Assembly: GCA_963575745.1 (NCBI GenBank)
Contig: CAUYUJ010003014.1
Span: 492,368-556,367 of the forward strand
DNA: 64,000 nt
From: Prorocentrum cordatum
Taxonomy: Eukaryota > Sar > Dinophyceae > Prorocentrales > Prorocentraceae
Direction: 5' to 3'
Every line of letters begins with the position of its first letter. Positions within the stretch are counted from its first letter, which is position 1. The translations under genes and the position numbers were made by a program. Of the stretch, positions 10,578-19,508 are shown one piece after another. The notes below the pieces were generated by a model that saw only the letters and a program-made list of their open reading frames with translations, was not told the DNA's origin and did no database searches.

Positions 10578-10908
10578 TCTCCTCCTCTATCGCTCAGCTA
10601 TCACCTCCTGGTGGAGGCACACTCCCATCTCTACGAGCATTCTCGCGGCGACCACATCATGCCCAGGCACTACGGCAGCTACTGCGGCAACAACCTATGC
10701 TTTGCTGTGGGCCCACGGTCAGACAGGGCTCGAAAGTAATGAGTTTCCCCTCCCTGCGCCGGCCGCAGGCCAGAAGAGTCAAAGGGGAGGAGGAGGACGA
10801 CGACGAGGAGGAGCCGAGAACGGACAGTGGCGGTGTGTGTGTGCGTGCACCAAACCCCTTTTTATGGTCCCAGCGACCACTTATAGAATGAGGCTACACA
10901 CAATGACT
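10578..10908. other. Unassigned sequence between module B and the foldback element
   Basis: No domain or repeat recognised. It includes a short GAGGAGGAGGACGACGACG run near 10790 and a TGTGTGTG run near 10835. It may belong to the same insertion as the neighbouring foldback element. Confidence 0.4.
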
Positions 10909-11434
10909 CTATAAAGGATGACACACAGTGCCTACTCAGTAAGAGCCCATGCGGCGAAGCGGCAGATGGAAAACAACCCCAATCCTACAGAGACGGGGGC
11001 GGGAGCGGGAAGGCGAACAGAGGCATTCTGTCTTCGTCCGCCTCCTCCCCTCTTCTCCTGCTCCTCCCAATTGGTTGCGTTCTTGCGCGCCGTGTGCATG
11101 AGCACTGCGTGTGGGCATGTCCGTGCCCGCTGCTGGTTGACCCTGGCCTTTGGCCTCACGCCAGGCTCGCCCTATCGCCATCAATCATCGTCATGGTTTC
11201 CACGCGCCCGTGCGCCATCTTCCGGCTGTTTGGTTTTAGTTGGCGAATGTCTGCACCCAACCGCTTTCACCCACAGGCGTTCCCCAAGCTGTTGTGGCTT
11301 TCTGTCGCGCTTCATCTTTGTTCGCTCCCCCTTCCCGCTCCCGCCCCCGTCTTCTTAGGATTGGGGTTGTTTTCCATATGGCGCTTCGCCGCATGGGCTC
11401 TAACTGAATAGGCACTTTGCGTCATCCTTTTATA
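10909..11434. mobile_element. Foldback (terminal inverted repeat) element of about 526 bp
   Basis: The left arm 10909-11018 (CTATAAAGGATGACACACAG, AAAACAACCCCAATCCTA, GACGGGGGCGGGAGCGGGAA) is the reverse complement of the right arm 11320-11434 with about 85-90 percent identity. The arms are about 110 bp and the internal part about 300 bp. No transposase frame is visible, so this would be a non-autonomous element. It sits inside unit U3. A clear short target duplication is not seen; the flanking GCGAAGCCTGTT words are too far apart to be a standard one. Confidence 0.75.
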
Positions 11435-11440
11435 GCGAAG

Positions 11441-11869
11441 CCTGTTCGGTAACACGTTGTGAACAAAAAACGCATGGTTTTCTTAAGAATGTGCAAGAAC
11501 GCGCGCGCAAGTCTGTTTAGAAAACCAGTGTTGCGAAACCCTGATTTAAAATGTGTTGGGAAAATCGGTTTTGAAATCCTTCCGAGACCCAAGGTTTTTT
11601 AAAGGATTCCGGCATGCGCGCGCTACGACGCGCGCGCGTGCACTTCGTCCCGTTTTTTTGCGGGGGAGTGTTGAAACTGTAAGATTTGTGATAAACGAGT
11701 GTGCGCGCATAATTGTTTACCAGAGGGTGGCGGGGGGGGTCGATGCCAGCTCGGCTGGGATGGTACGAGCTCATATTTAGGATGGACGATGGTGAAGAAT
11801 CATATGTAAATTGCAATACGAAAAAAGGGGTCGATAATCCCAGAGGGGGGGGGGTAAGTCTGTTCTCTC
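11441..11869 (+). repeat. Unit U3, modules B(rest)-A-C
   Basis: The first hairpin of module A pairs GAAATCCTTC (11572-11581) with AAAGGATTCC (11600-11609, imperfect). The second is GCATGCGCGCGC...GCGCGCGCGTGC ending at 11640. Module C has GTGATAAACGAGTGTGCGCG, GGATGGACGATGGTGAAGAA and the GGTCGATAATCCCAGAGGGG end. Confidence 0.78.
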
Positions 11870-12059
11870 TGTAGACAAGAGAATACATGTGGTGCAAACC
11901 CATGAGGCGCAGCATTTGTCGTGCAGTCTGATGGGTCAATTAATTTCTGTTCGCAGTGAGTTGTCCACTCCACTGCTCGCGCAAACATCCCACCCACCCA
12001 CCCGCAACTTGGTTTGCAAAATCTCTTAAGACCGTGACGGTGGGTACCACATGGCACTT
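11870..12059 (+). repeat. Unit U4, short module R and start of module Z
   Basis: A short R segment (ACATGTGGTGCAAACCCATG) is followed at 11950-12029 by the conserved module Z opening (TCCACTCCACTGCTCGCGCA ... CCCGCAACTTGGTTTGCAAA). The similarity then stops and GAC triplets begin. Confidence 0.7.
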
Positions 12060-12163
12060 GGCAACAACAGCGACGCCGACGACGACAGCGACAACGACGA
12101 TGACGACGCCGCCGACAACGACTACGACGACACCGACGACGTCTCCAACGACTTCGACGACGC

Positions 12164-12212
<49 letters not shown>

Positions 12213-12575
12213 ACCGACGCCGACGACGACGACGATGACAACGACGACGACGATGACGACGCCGACGACGACGATAACGACGACACCGACGACGACGACA
12301 ACGTCAACGACGCCGACGACGACGACGACGACGACGGCGGCGACGACGACGACGACGCCGACGTCGACGACGACGAAGACGACAACGACGCCAACGCCGA
12401 CGACGACGACGAAGACGACGACGACATCGCCAACGAAGACAACGAGGAAGGAGGGAGGACGACGACGGCGACAACGACGACAACGAAGAGGGAGGAGGGA
12501 GGACGGCGACGACGCGAACGACGAAGAAGGAGGAAGGACGGCGACGCCGACGACGGCAACGACGAGGGAGGAGGG

Positions 12576-12625
<50 letters not shown>

Positions 12626-12823
12626 CGACGAAATAGGAGGGACGACGACGAGACGCCGACGCCGACGACGACGACGACGAGGGAGGAGGAGGGAAGGACG
12701 ACCACGGCGACAACGACGACGGAAACGACCACGACGCCAAAGAGGACGACGACGACGAACACGAGGAAAGACAGAGGACGACGTAGGCGACGACGACGAC
12801 GACAACGACGCGGGAGGAGGGAG

Positions 12824-12861
<38 letters not shown>

Positions 12862-12862
12862 A
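12060..12862. repeat. GAC/GACGAC trinucleotide expansion inside unit U4
   Basis: About 800 bp of GAC triplets with interspersed GCC, AAC, ACC and GAGGGAGGA blocks. All three + frames and the - frames are open for long distances (Asp-, Thr-, Arg-, Val- or Ser-rich), as expected of triplets. It lies exactly where the other units have the Asp-rich part of module Z, so it probably grew from those GAC/GAT codons. Not supported as a gene. Confidence 0.85.
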
Positions 12863-13543
12863 AGAGCGCGCGCGCACGCTTTTGTTGAAAATCCGTGGTG
12901 CGAAACCTTGCGTTTTTTTGTAAGCCTTTTGGACACACGATTTTGAAATCCTTCCGAAATCGATGGGTTTTGAAGGTTTTCGGCATACGCGCACGACGAC
13001 GTGCGCGTCTGCACTTCGTCCCGTTTTTTGCCGGGGATTCTCGCGACGGCACACGCGCAAGGGCGTTCGACAGATTTCGATACGAGCGCGCGCGAAGCCC
13101 GTTTGGTAGCATTTTGCGAAAATCTTGAAAAACCTATAGTTTTCTTAAGATTTCGCAAGAGCTTTCGCGGAAGTTTTTTTAGCAACTCTGTGTTGCGAAA
13201 CCCTGTGTTTTTGAGTGTTTTTTGGAAAATCGATTGCGACATCCTTCCCGCACCGAAGTTGTTTGACGGATATCGGCATGCGCGCGCGACGAGGCGCGCG
13301 CGTGCACTTCGTTTCATTTGTTGCAAGGGATTCGCGAAAAAGTGTTATTTTAAAACCCAAATGTCACCGCATAGTGTTTTTCACAAGAGAACCTCAGGGG
13401 TGGGAGCCCGGTTTGGCTGGGATGGTAAAATTTTCATATTTGGGATGGACGAGTGTGCAGAATATATATGAAGTCATACTACCCCAGAGGGAACCGATAA
13501 GTCCGGGGGGGAGGGGGGGAGAATCTATTAATCGCTTAGAACG
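12863..13543 (+). repeat. Unit U4, modules (B-A) twice, then C
   Basis: Resumes at GCAAGAGCGCGCGCGCACGC, matching about 14167 of U5. First module A at 12945-13012: GAAATCCTTC pairs imperfectly with GAAGGTTTTC, then GCATACGCGCAC (12983-12994) pairs with GTGCGCGTCTGC (13001-13012). Second module A at about 13237-13304 has a decayed first stem and an intact CG hairpin. Module C contains GGGATGGACGAGTGTGCAGA. Confidence 0.75.
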
Positions 13544-14037
13544 GAAAATCTACGCGGAGCATCTCACTTGCCGAACTTGAAGTTGTCAACTCCACTCCTC
13601 CCGCAATCGCCCAACCCACCCACCCACGACTTGGTTTGCAAAACCCATGCGGGAGCGATTGCGATGGGTGCCGGGCGTTGGCTGGTGCATCTCTGCAGCC
13701 GCGCTAGTCCGCGCATGCTCGCGCGCGCAGCGGCCAGCCAGTTTGGCGCGACCGACGCGAACGCGGTGGCGCTGACCGCTGGGCACATTCCAGCGGCCAC
13801 TTCAGTGCGAGTCGGCGACTTGGGCGGGCGCGGCATCATGGCAACGTCGACAAGGGTAGACACGATGATGATAGCAGCGGTGCTGGCGACGATGCTGACA
13901 GCGACGACGGGGCAGCCAGTGACGGCGCCTACGCTGATCACGCCAAAGACGATGACGGCGCCTTCACGTCGGTGATGAAGGTTTTGGAAAGAGTTCGAAA
14001 TGCGCGCGAGGCAGACGTGCGAGAGTGGCCCGCCTAG
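13544..14037 (+). pseudogene. Unit U5, short module R plus module Z frame
   Basis: After one R-like word (AAATCTACGCGGAGCATCTC) module Z reads GLQNPCGSDCDGCRALAGAS, a TAG after LQPR, then QPVWRDRRERGGADRWAHSS, NVDKGRHDDDSSGAGDDADS and DDDGAFTSVMKVLERVRNAR, with a stop at 14035-14037. Apart from the internal TAG this is the longest continuous copy (about 150 codons). It keeps the three Cys, the WRDRR motif and the acidic tail. Function unknown. It could be tested by comparing silent and replacement changes among the four copies. Confidence 0.48.
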
Positions 14038-14600
14038 GATTACTTGACACGGATCGTGCCACCCCAGCAAGCGCGCAAGGGCGTCCGAACGATTTCGGCA
14101 TGCGCGCGCGAAGCGCGTTTGGTAGCATTTTCGGAAAATGTTGAAAACCAACAATTTTCTTCAGAAATCGCAAGAGCGCGCGCGCAAGTATGTTTTGGAA
14201 ATCCGTGTTGCGAAACCATGTGTTATATATGTTTCTTGGACAACCGATTTGAAATCCTTCCGAGACCGATAGTTTTTGAAGGATTTCGGCATGCGCGCGC
14301 GACGACGCGCGCGCGTGCACTTCGTCCCGTTTGTTGCAAGGGGTTCTTGAGTGATTTGTGATAAACGAATGCGCGCGCATAGTATTTGTTGCCAAGGATG
14401 GCGGGGGGGATTCCGGTTTGGCTGGATAATATGAACTCACAGTCAGGATGGACGATGGAGAAGATTCATATGCAAGCTGCAATACGAAAAGATTAATATT
14501 TAACCCCAGGGGGGGAGGGTGATAGAACCTGTCTTTTTGAAAAAGGAGAATCAACGTGATGAAATCTATGCTGTGCAATGTATGTGAAGCAATCCAAGTG
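14038..14600 (+). repeat. Unit U5, modules B-A-C and trailing R
   Basis: Best preserved module A: GAAATCCTTC (14251-14260) pairs perfectly with GAAGGATTTC (14278-14287). GCATGCGCGCGC (14289-14300) pairs with GCGCGCGCGTGC (14307-14318) around a GACGAC loop. Module C (14350-14525) has GTGATAAACGAATGCGCGCG, GGATGGACGATGGAGAAGAT and CCCAGGGGGGGAGG. R-like words follow to 14600 without a further module Z. Confidence 0.8.
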
Positions 14601-15418
14601 GCGGCCAAGAAATGGCGACGGGGCGGCGACCGCGGCAGCATAGCCGCCAGACCAACAGACAGGCCCAGACGACTGGCGGCAACAGGGCAGCGACGGGGCG
14701 GCGACGGCGGCAACATAGTTGCTTGAGCAGCAGACGGGCCCCGTTCCTCGGAGCAGATGTAAGAAACCTGCTTTTGGACCAGTGGAATTCTTTACTCGTG
14801 AAAAAGGCCCAAAAATATTCTGACATATTCTGTGCACTTTCTGGGCCCTGGTTTTGGCCACGACGCCGGACCTGCTCAGACGTCATCGCGACGCGGCTAG
14901 GCGGTGCCAGACCTCACCGTGGTGCCCCCAGGCAGCGTCTGCTTTCGCAGTGCCTTTGGGGTGCCATTCGGGGGGTTCGAATCGAATTGGCGGAATTCCA
15001 CGGTTGCCCGCTAGCGCTGAGAATCTTTCGAGGCGCGTCCCGCCGATCGTTGATGCGATGCGACAGCAGCGGCTTGCGCGGTCGCGTGGGGCCCCCACAG
15101 GCGCCCCTGAAGCCGCGCACCGAAGGTCACTCCAGTCAAGGGTCTCACTCTTGGGGGGGAGGGGGTCGGCAAGAGCCAATCTTTTCCTATTCGCGATAAC
15201 GCCCGTGACCGGCCCCACCCCCGCCGCCTCCCCCCCCGTCAGGTCACGATTCGCGACGGCGTCGCCTGGAAAGGAGCCAACCCGCAGCGTTCCCAGACAG
15301 CGCCTGCGCGAATGGCGACGTGACCGGCCCCCATGCCTGCTCCCCCCCCCGGTCACACAGTTCATCGCCAGGGAAAAAAGGAGGGGGAAACAAAAAAATA
15401 GTTTGTTCTTAGTTGTTA
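14601..15418. other. Mostly unassigned; two 50-bp direct repeats
   Basis: GCGACGGGGCGGCGACCGCG (14612) and GCGACGGGGCGGCGACGGCG (14692) begin two related segments 80 bp apart. The rest shows no recognisable gene. A - strand frame from about 15170 back to 14500 is open in parts but has no domain I know. Confidence 0.55.
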
Positions 15419-15495
15419 ACATAATAATAATAGTAGTAATAATAATAATAATAATCATAATCATAATCATAATAATGAAGAAAGAAAAAACAGAG

Positions 15496-15583
<88 letters not shown>
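15419..15583 (+). repeat. TAA/ATC microsatellite ending in an 88-nt A tract
   Basis: ATAATAATAATAGTAGTAAT-type triplets are followed by AAGAAAGAAAAAACAGAG and then 88 uninterrupted A (15496-15583). Such an end is typical of the 3' tail of a reverse-transcribed insertion on the + strand, but I cannot define its body or 5' end. Confidence 0.85.
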
Positions 15584-15584
<1 letters not shown>

Positions 15585-15713
15585 GATCTCCAAGTTATGG
15601 GCTGCGCCCCTGCCACGCTTCTTGGCGGCCCGGGGACACGCGACGTCCTGATGTTTTCAATACGGGGAGCCTGGAAGTCCCGACCCTTTCCCTAGGACCG
15701 GCTTGTCTGAATG

Positions 15714-15860
15714 GGCCCTGAGACACACAAATAAATACACCCAAATCAAAGGACTCCACATATTTTCCCATATTTTTGGGGTTATTGTCTCCCCCCACAC
15801 TTCCCATATTCTCCTGGGAGTTGACGATTAATTGTGTCTGCGTGTTTTTTCCCCTCCTGA
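15714..15860 (+). repeat. GACACA-bounded dispersed repeat, copy a
   Basis: Begins GGGCCCTGAGACACACAAAT and ends AATTGTGTCTGCGTGTTTTT. GACACA near the start is the inverted complement of TGTGTC at the end. Similar copies lie at 16870-17052 and 17190-17342. Confidence 0.75.
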
Positions 15861-15946
15861 GTTTCATCCTGAATCACTTTTTGGCGGTCCCGAGGCCCGG
15901 CGAGGGCCCCCCAAGGCCGAAAACGGCCAAAAACCTCCTGATTTCT
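15851..15946 (-). repeat. Dispersed repeat D, copy 1
   Basis: On the - strand it reads GGAGGTTTTTGGCCGTTTTC, GGCCTTGGGGGGCCCTCGCC, GGGCCTCGGGACCGCCAAAA and a GATTCAGGATG end. Related copies are at 51955-52037 (-), 52345-52432 (+) and 54935-55017 (+). Confidence 0.75.
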
Positions 15947-16119
15947 CAACGACGCCAGCATGTCTGGGAAGGTGTCGAAAAATATCCGCCCCGGCTCTTT
16001 CTGGGGCGCGCCCGAAACCCGGGGCGTGTCCTGGGTGCTGAGCCCTGGCCGGAACCTCGAGGGGCCCAGCAGTTGCCGCGAGGGCGCCCCTGGAAGGCAC
16101 AAGACTGGCCCACAGCTTC

Positions 16120-16245
16120 AAGTACGATCCTCGGTCCTCGATCCTCGACCCTCGATCCTCGACCCCCGATCCTCGATGCTCGATCCTCGATGCTCGATCC
16201 TCGACCCTCGGTCCTTGACTTTCGTTCGATCCTCGATCCTCGCCG
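16120..16245. repeat. GATCCTCGA short tandem repeats
   Basis: About 15 imperfect copies of a 7-9-bp word (GATCCTCGA, GATGCTCGA, CCTCGACCCT). Confidence 0.9.
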
Positions 16246-16449
16246 GGGGGGAGGGGGGCGTCGGGGCTCGCGGGCGGAACTGGCAGACAGCCAGTCTGCG
16301 CTCGGACGCGCGGGGCCGCCTCCCCCTCGGCCTCGATGATCTTGCGGAGGCTGTGGTCGAACTGCGCGACCTGCGCCCCCCACCGCCGCACCGCGGACGC
16401 CCCCGCCGCCTCGACTGCCCGCCCCTGGGGGGGCAGCGCCCACGAAGCG

Positions 16450-16690
16450 CTGTGCTGGGTGGCGGATGACGCGTGCGGGCGGTCCCACTGGGGCCATCGG
16501 TGGAGCCCTCGATGGGGCCACGAAGTTCTGTACTGGGTGGTGGATGACGCGTGCGGGCGTTCCCACTGGGGCCTTCGGTGGAGCCCTCGATGGGGCCACG
16601 AAGTTCTGTACTGGATGGTGGATGACGCGTGCGGGCGTTCCCACTGTAGCCTTCGGTGGAGCTCCCTATGGGGCCACAAAATGCTGTGCT
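16450..16690. repeat. 78-bp tandem repeats, relatives of the 90-bp satellite
   Basis: Three units of 78 bp: GATGACGCGTGCGGGCGTTC, CCACTGGGGCCTTCGGTGGA, GGGGCCACGAAGTTCTGTAC. They match the 90-bp satellite over most of their length but carry TGTACTGGGTGG where the central satellite units have a GTGTGAGGGGTGTGCCG block. Edge units of the large array (around 1140 and 3570) carry a similar TGTACTGGG word. Confidence 0.88.
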
Positions 16691-16869
16691 GAGCGCGAAT
16701 CAGCGAGACGTCGCCGATAGATCGGCGACGGGCCACCGGCAGCGACGCCGCACGTTCCTGGGCGGGGTGGGGCATCCGGCCCCTGCCGACGATCGATGGG
16801 CGATCGGGGGGCCGGAGCACCCCCTTCCGGAGCGCATCCCCCCTTAACGCTGCCCCTGATCCCCTGAAG

Positions 16870-16876
16870 GGGCCCT

Positions 16877-16908
<32 letters not shown>

Positions 16909-17052
16909 AGTGCACACAGATGAGAGGATTCCCCACAGTTTCCCATATATGTTCTGGGCGTTTGTCTTCCCCCCCTCCCCTCCCCCTATTTCCCCCTACT
17001 CTCTTAGGGATCGACGAGGAATCGTGTCTCTGTGTGTGTCTTCCCTTCCCCG
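16870..17052 (+). repeat. GACACA-bounded dispersed repeat, copy b, with CA microsatellite
   Basis: Same layout as copy a but with a (CA) run at 16880-16908 near its start. It ends GAATCGTGTCTCTGTGTGTG. Confidence 0.7.
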
Positions 17053-17189
17053 AGATGTTGCTGCTGCCTCGTCGCGGCGGCGGCCCCTGCGACGATCTGC
17101 GACGCGCCCCATGCCTTGCAGAAGGAGGGCGCGTCGCTCGCCCTGCCCCGTGGGACGGGGGCCCGGGAGAAGGGTTGATGATCAGGGGG

Positions 17190-17342
17190 ACGTAAGACAC
17201 AAATAAATACACTCAAATCAAATGATTCCCCATGTTTTCCCATATTTCCTGGGTTCTTGTCTCCCCCCCACTTCCCATAGTTTCCCACATCTTCTGGGGG
17301 ATCGACGATGAATTGTGTCTGTGTGTTTTTGTCCCTCCTGAA
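17190..17342 (+). repeat. GACACA-bounded dispersed repeat, copy c
   Basis: Begins near AAGACACAAATAAATACACT and ends GAATTGTGTCTGTGTGTTTT. The 19-bp word GATCAGGGGGACGTAAGAC occurs at both sides (17180-17198 and 17376-17394). It could be a target site duplication or an ordinary direct repeat. Confidence 0.75.
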
Positions 17343-17754
17343 CCACCTGCCATGCCAGGTTGGCATGTAGGCAAAGATCAGGGGGACGTAAGACCTGGGT
17401 ACAGGGGACTTGGAAATCCCCGACGAGGTCGTCAAAAAAAGGACGGGGCCGAGCCTGCATTTCGACGAGGCCTCCCGCCGCAGACCTCCCACGAAACTCC
17501 TCCTCGTCAAAAGCCGAGGCGCGGCCGTCAAGAAACGAGGGCGAACCCGAGTCCTGGCGAACCCGGTCTTACGCTCCCCCGATTGATGATCAGGGGCTGG
17601 GACGTGCTCGGGTCGCGCCGAAACGCGTTGGGCCAGACCCGGCGGCCCGACACGCGAGGCAAGCGCTCCTGACCGCAAAAGCTCCACCCCTCGACCCTCC
17701 GGGATCGAGGCGGGAGCTCTTCGGACACTCTCCAGCGGTGTTCAAATGTCCTGG

Positions 17755-17842
17755 GCCTCCTCCTCCTCCTCCTCCTCCTCCTCCTCCTCCTCCTCCTCCT
17801 CCTCCTCCTCCTCCTCCTCCTCCTCCTCCTCCTCCTCCTCCC
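17755..17842. repeat. TCC microsatellite
   Basis: About 29 nearly perfect TCC triplets. The long Ser, Pro or Gly frames here are a by-product. Confidence 0.95.
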
Positions 17843-17967
17843 CCTCGTCCGCGGCGTCCGGCAGCCCCCTGGGGGCCTCCACGGGACTGTGGGGGGACGC
17901 TGGGGGGGCCAGGATCCCCGGCCGAAGTAAAGCTTGCCATCTCCACCCCCGTCCTCGGGGATCTTCT

Positions 17968-18170
17968 GACCCGGGTCAATCCAGACCCGGGTCAGCAGGA
18001 AACCAAAAACTGCAATGCAGGACAAAAAAAAACTGCAACGCGGGTCTTCGCAAACCCGGGTCAGCCAATAGGCGCGGCCGCCTCGCGGCCACGAGCGGCT
18101 CGCTAACCCAGGTCAGCCAGAGGGGGTCTTCGCAGGATCCTGCAGGATCTGGTGCCCTGGCTGACCCCCG
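17968..18170. repeat. Cluster of ACCCGGGTCAGC words
   Basis: TGACCCGGGTCA (a 12-bp palindrome, 17968-17979), GACCCGGGTCAGC, AACCCGGGTCAGCC and AACCCAGGTCAGCC occur within 150 bp, with two CTGACCCCCG words after them. No function can be assigned. Confidence 0.7.
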
Positions 18171-18406
18171 TCTGCGCTGACCCCCGCCTCGAGGCTCCCG
18201 ACGTCCCCTCTTGCAGAAGGTGCCGGACGTGAGGGCCAAGACGATGACGAAGACTGTACGGCTTGTGTGCCCTCGCCCCATGCGGTGCCGCCCGGGGCCT
18301 CGGCGCCTCCGGGGGCGCGCCGCAGGGGGGGGGGGGCCAGGAAGACGGGGGGGTGGCGCACAACGGCGCGAGGAGCACGCGCGGGCCATCTGGACGCCCG
18401 AAATGG

Positions 18407-18601
18407 GTACTCCAGATTTCGTAATAATAAAAGTGAGGGGGGTCTCATTTCGGGGGGGGGTCTCTTCCAGGCTATCTTGGAGGGCCTGGGGGGGTCTGGG
18501 GACGACGTTTTGGAGGGTTCTCCCACGGGGGGGGGGGGGTCTAAAACTTCTCGTCTGGGAGGGTTGAGACCCCCTCCCTTTTATTACGAAATCTGGAGTA
18601 C
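18407..18601. mobile_element. MITE-like foldback element A, copy 1
   Basis: The 195-bp element begins GTACTCCAGATTTCGTAATA and ends with TTATTACGAAATCTGGAGTAC. The terminal inverted repeats continue into AGTGAGGGGGGTCTC against GAGACCCCCTCCC, about 35 bp in all. The interior is G-rich and non-coding. A second copy is at 55193-55372. The last four bases (GTAC) are also the first four of foldback element B. Confidence 0.85.
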
Positions 18602-18774
18602 GGAAAGAATGGGAACAATGCCCAACAACAAATGTTGCCCCAAACCAACAGCGGCCGCTGTTGGGCGAGCGGCCCTCTGCCTCAAATGGGCACAGGCCGC
18701 GGCGGCGCGGACGGCGAGTCCTGTTCAAGATGAACAGGACCTGCTGTTGGACATCGTACCCTTTCTTTCCGTAC
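18598..18774. mobile_element. Foldback element B with nested palindromes
   Basis: The outer arms start GTACGGAAAGAA at 18598 and close with TTCTTTCCGTAC at 18774; they match imperfectly for about 32 bp. Inside are a perfect 20-bp palindrome CCAACAGCGGCCGCTGTTGG (18645-18664) and the hairpin GTCCTGTTC...GAACAGGAC (18718-18740). Only one copy is seen in this window. No coding capacity. Confidence 0.75.
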
Positions 18775-19471
18775 CTATTTCGCTCGTGCCGAGGCCAGGG
18801 GGGCCAGGCAGCGCACGGAAGGAAACACGACCATGAGATCATCCGGGAGATGTCGTGGCCCGGCCATGGCCTCCACGCTCCCCTGGGGTCCCTCGCCCCC
18901 GTCGACGACGCCTCCGAGGGGCGCGCGAAGCCTCGCGCGGAGACGCGAAAGTGGCGCCGCGAGGCGGCAGGCCCCCTGCCGTCCAGAATGGGGGGAGGGG
19001 ACGGGGCAGCGAGGGGGGGCAGAGGGAGGGCCCTCGACCTGTCGACCACCACACAGTCCACGACAAGAGCGAAAACCGAAAAAAAACAAGGGAAAGGTTA
19101 CGGGGGACGGAAGGCAGACCGAACCGACGCAAACACACACACGCACACACACACACGCACACACACGCACACACACACACACAGACAGACACACACACAC
19201 ACACAGACACAGACAGACAGACACACTTCTAAGACAGCGGCGCAGAGGGTCCTCAAGCGCGAACAGCAGATGGAAGTGCGAATTGCGATCGAACCACGTC
19301 GATAACGCAGCGTACAAGCGACGAGCACTGCAGAATGCAAACGATGGGTGTGTTACAGGAGCTGGAAGTCCAAACGGAACATGCAGCGGCCAGAAGACGA
19401 GGAAAACACTCAACTCAAAATAAGATTGAGCGCGACAGCTCAAGGCTAATTGCGGCCAAGACACGTATGCA

Positions 19472-19508
<37 letters not shown>

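Noticed and set aside
11940-13112. Long open frames (about 290-390 codons) in the GAC region
   Set aside because: Triplet repeat composition keeps all frames open; amino acids are nearly only Asp, Thr, Val, Ser or Arg.
14984-14993. GGTTCGAATC, like a tRNA T-loop
   Set aside because: No matching acceptor stem, anticodon arm or D arm could be placed around it.
17968-18170. ACCCGGGTCA words as receptor or operator sites
   Set aside because: Only a short cluster of similar words in unassigned DNA; nothing links them to a gene.
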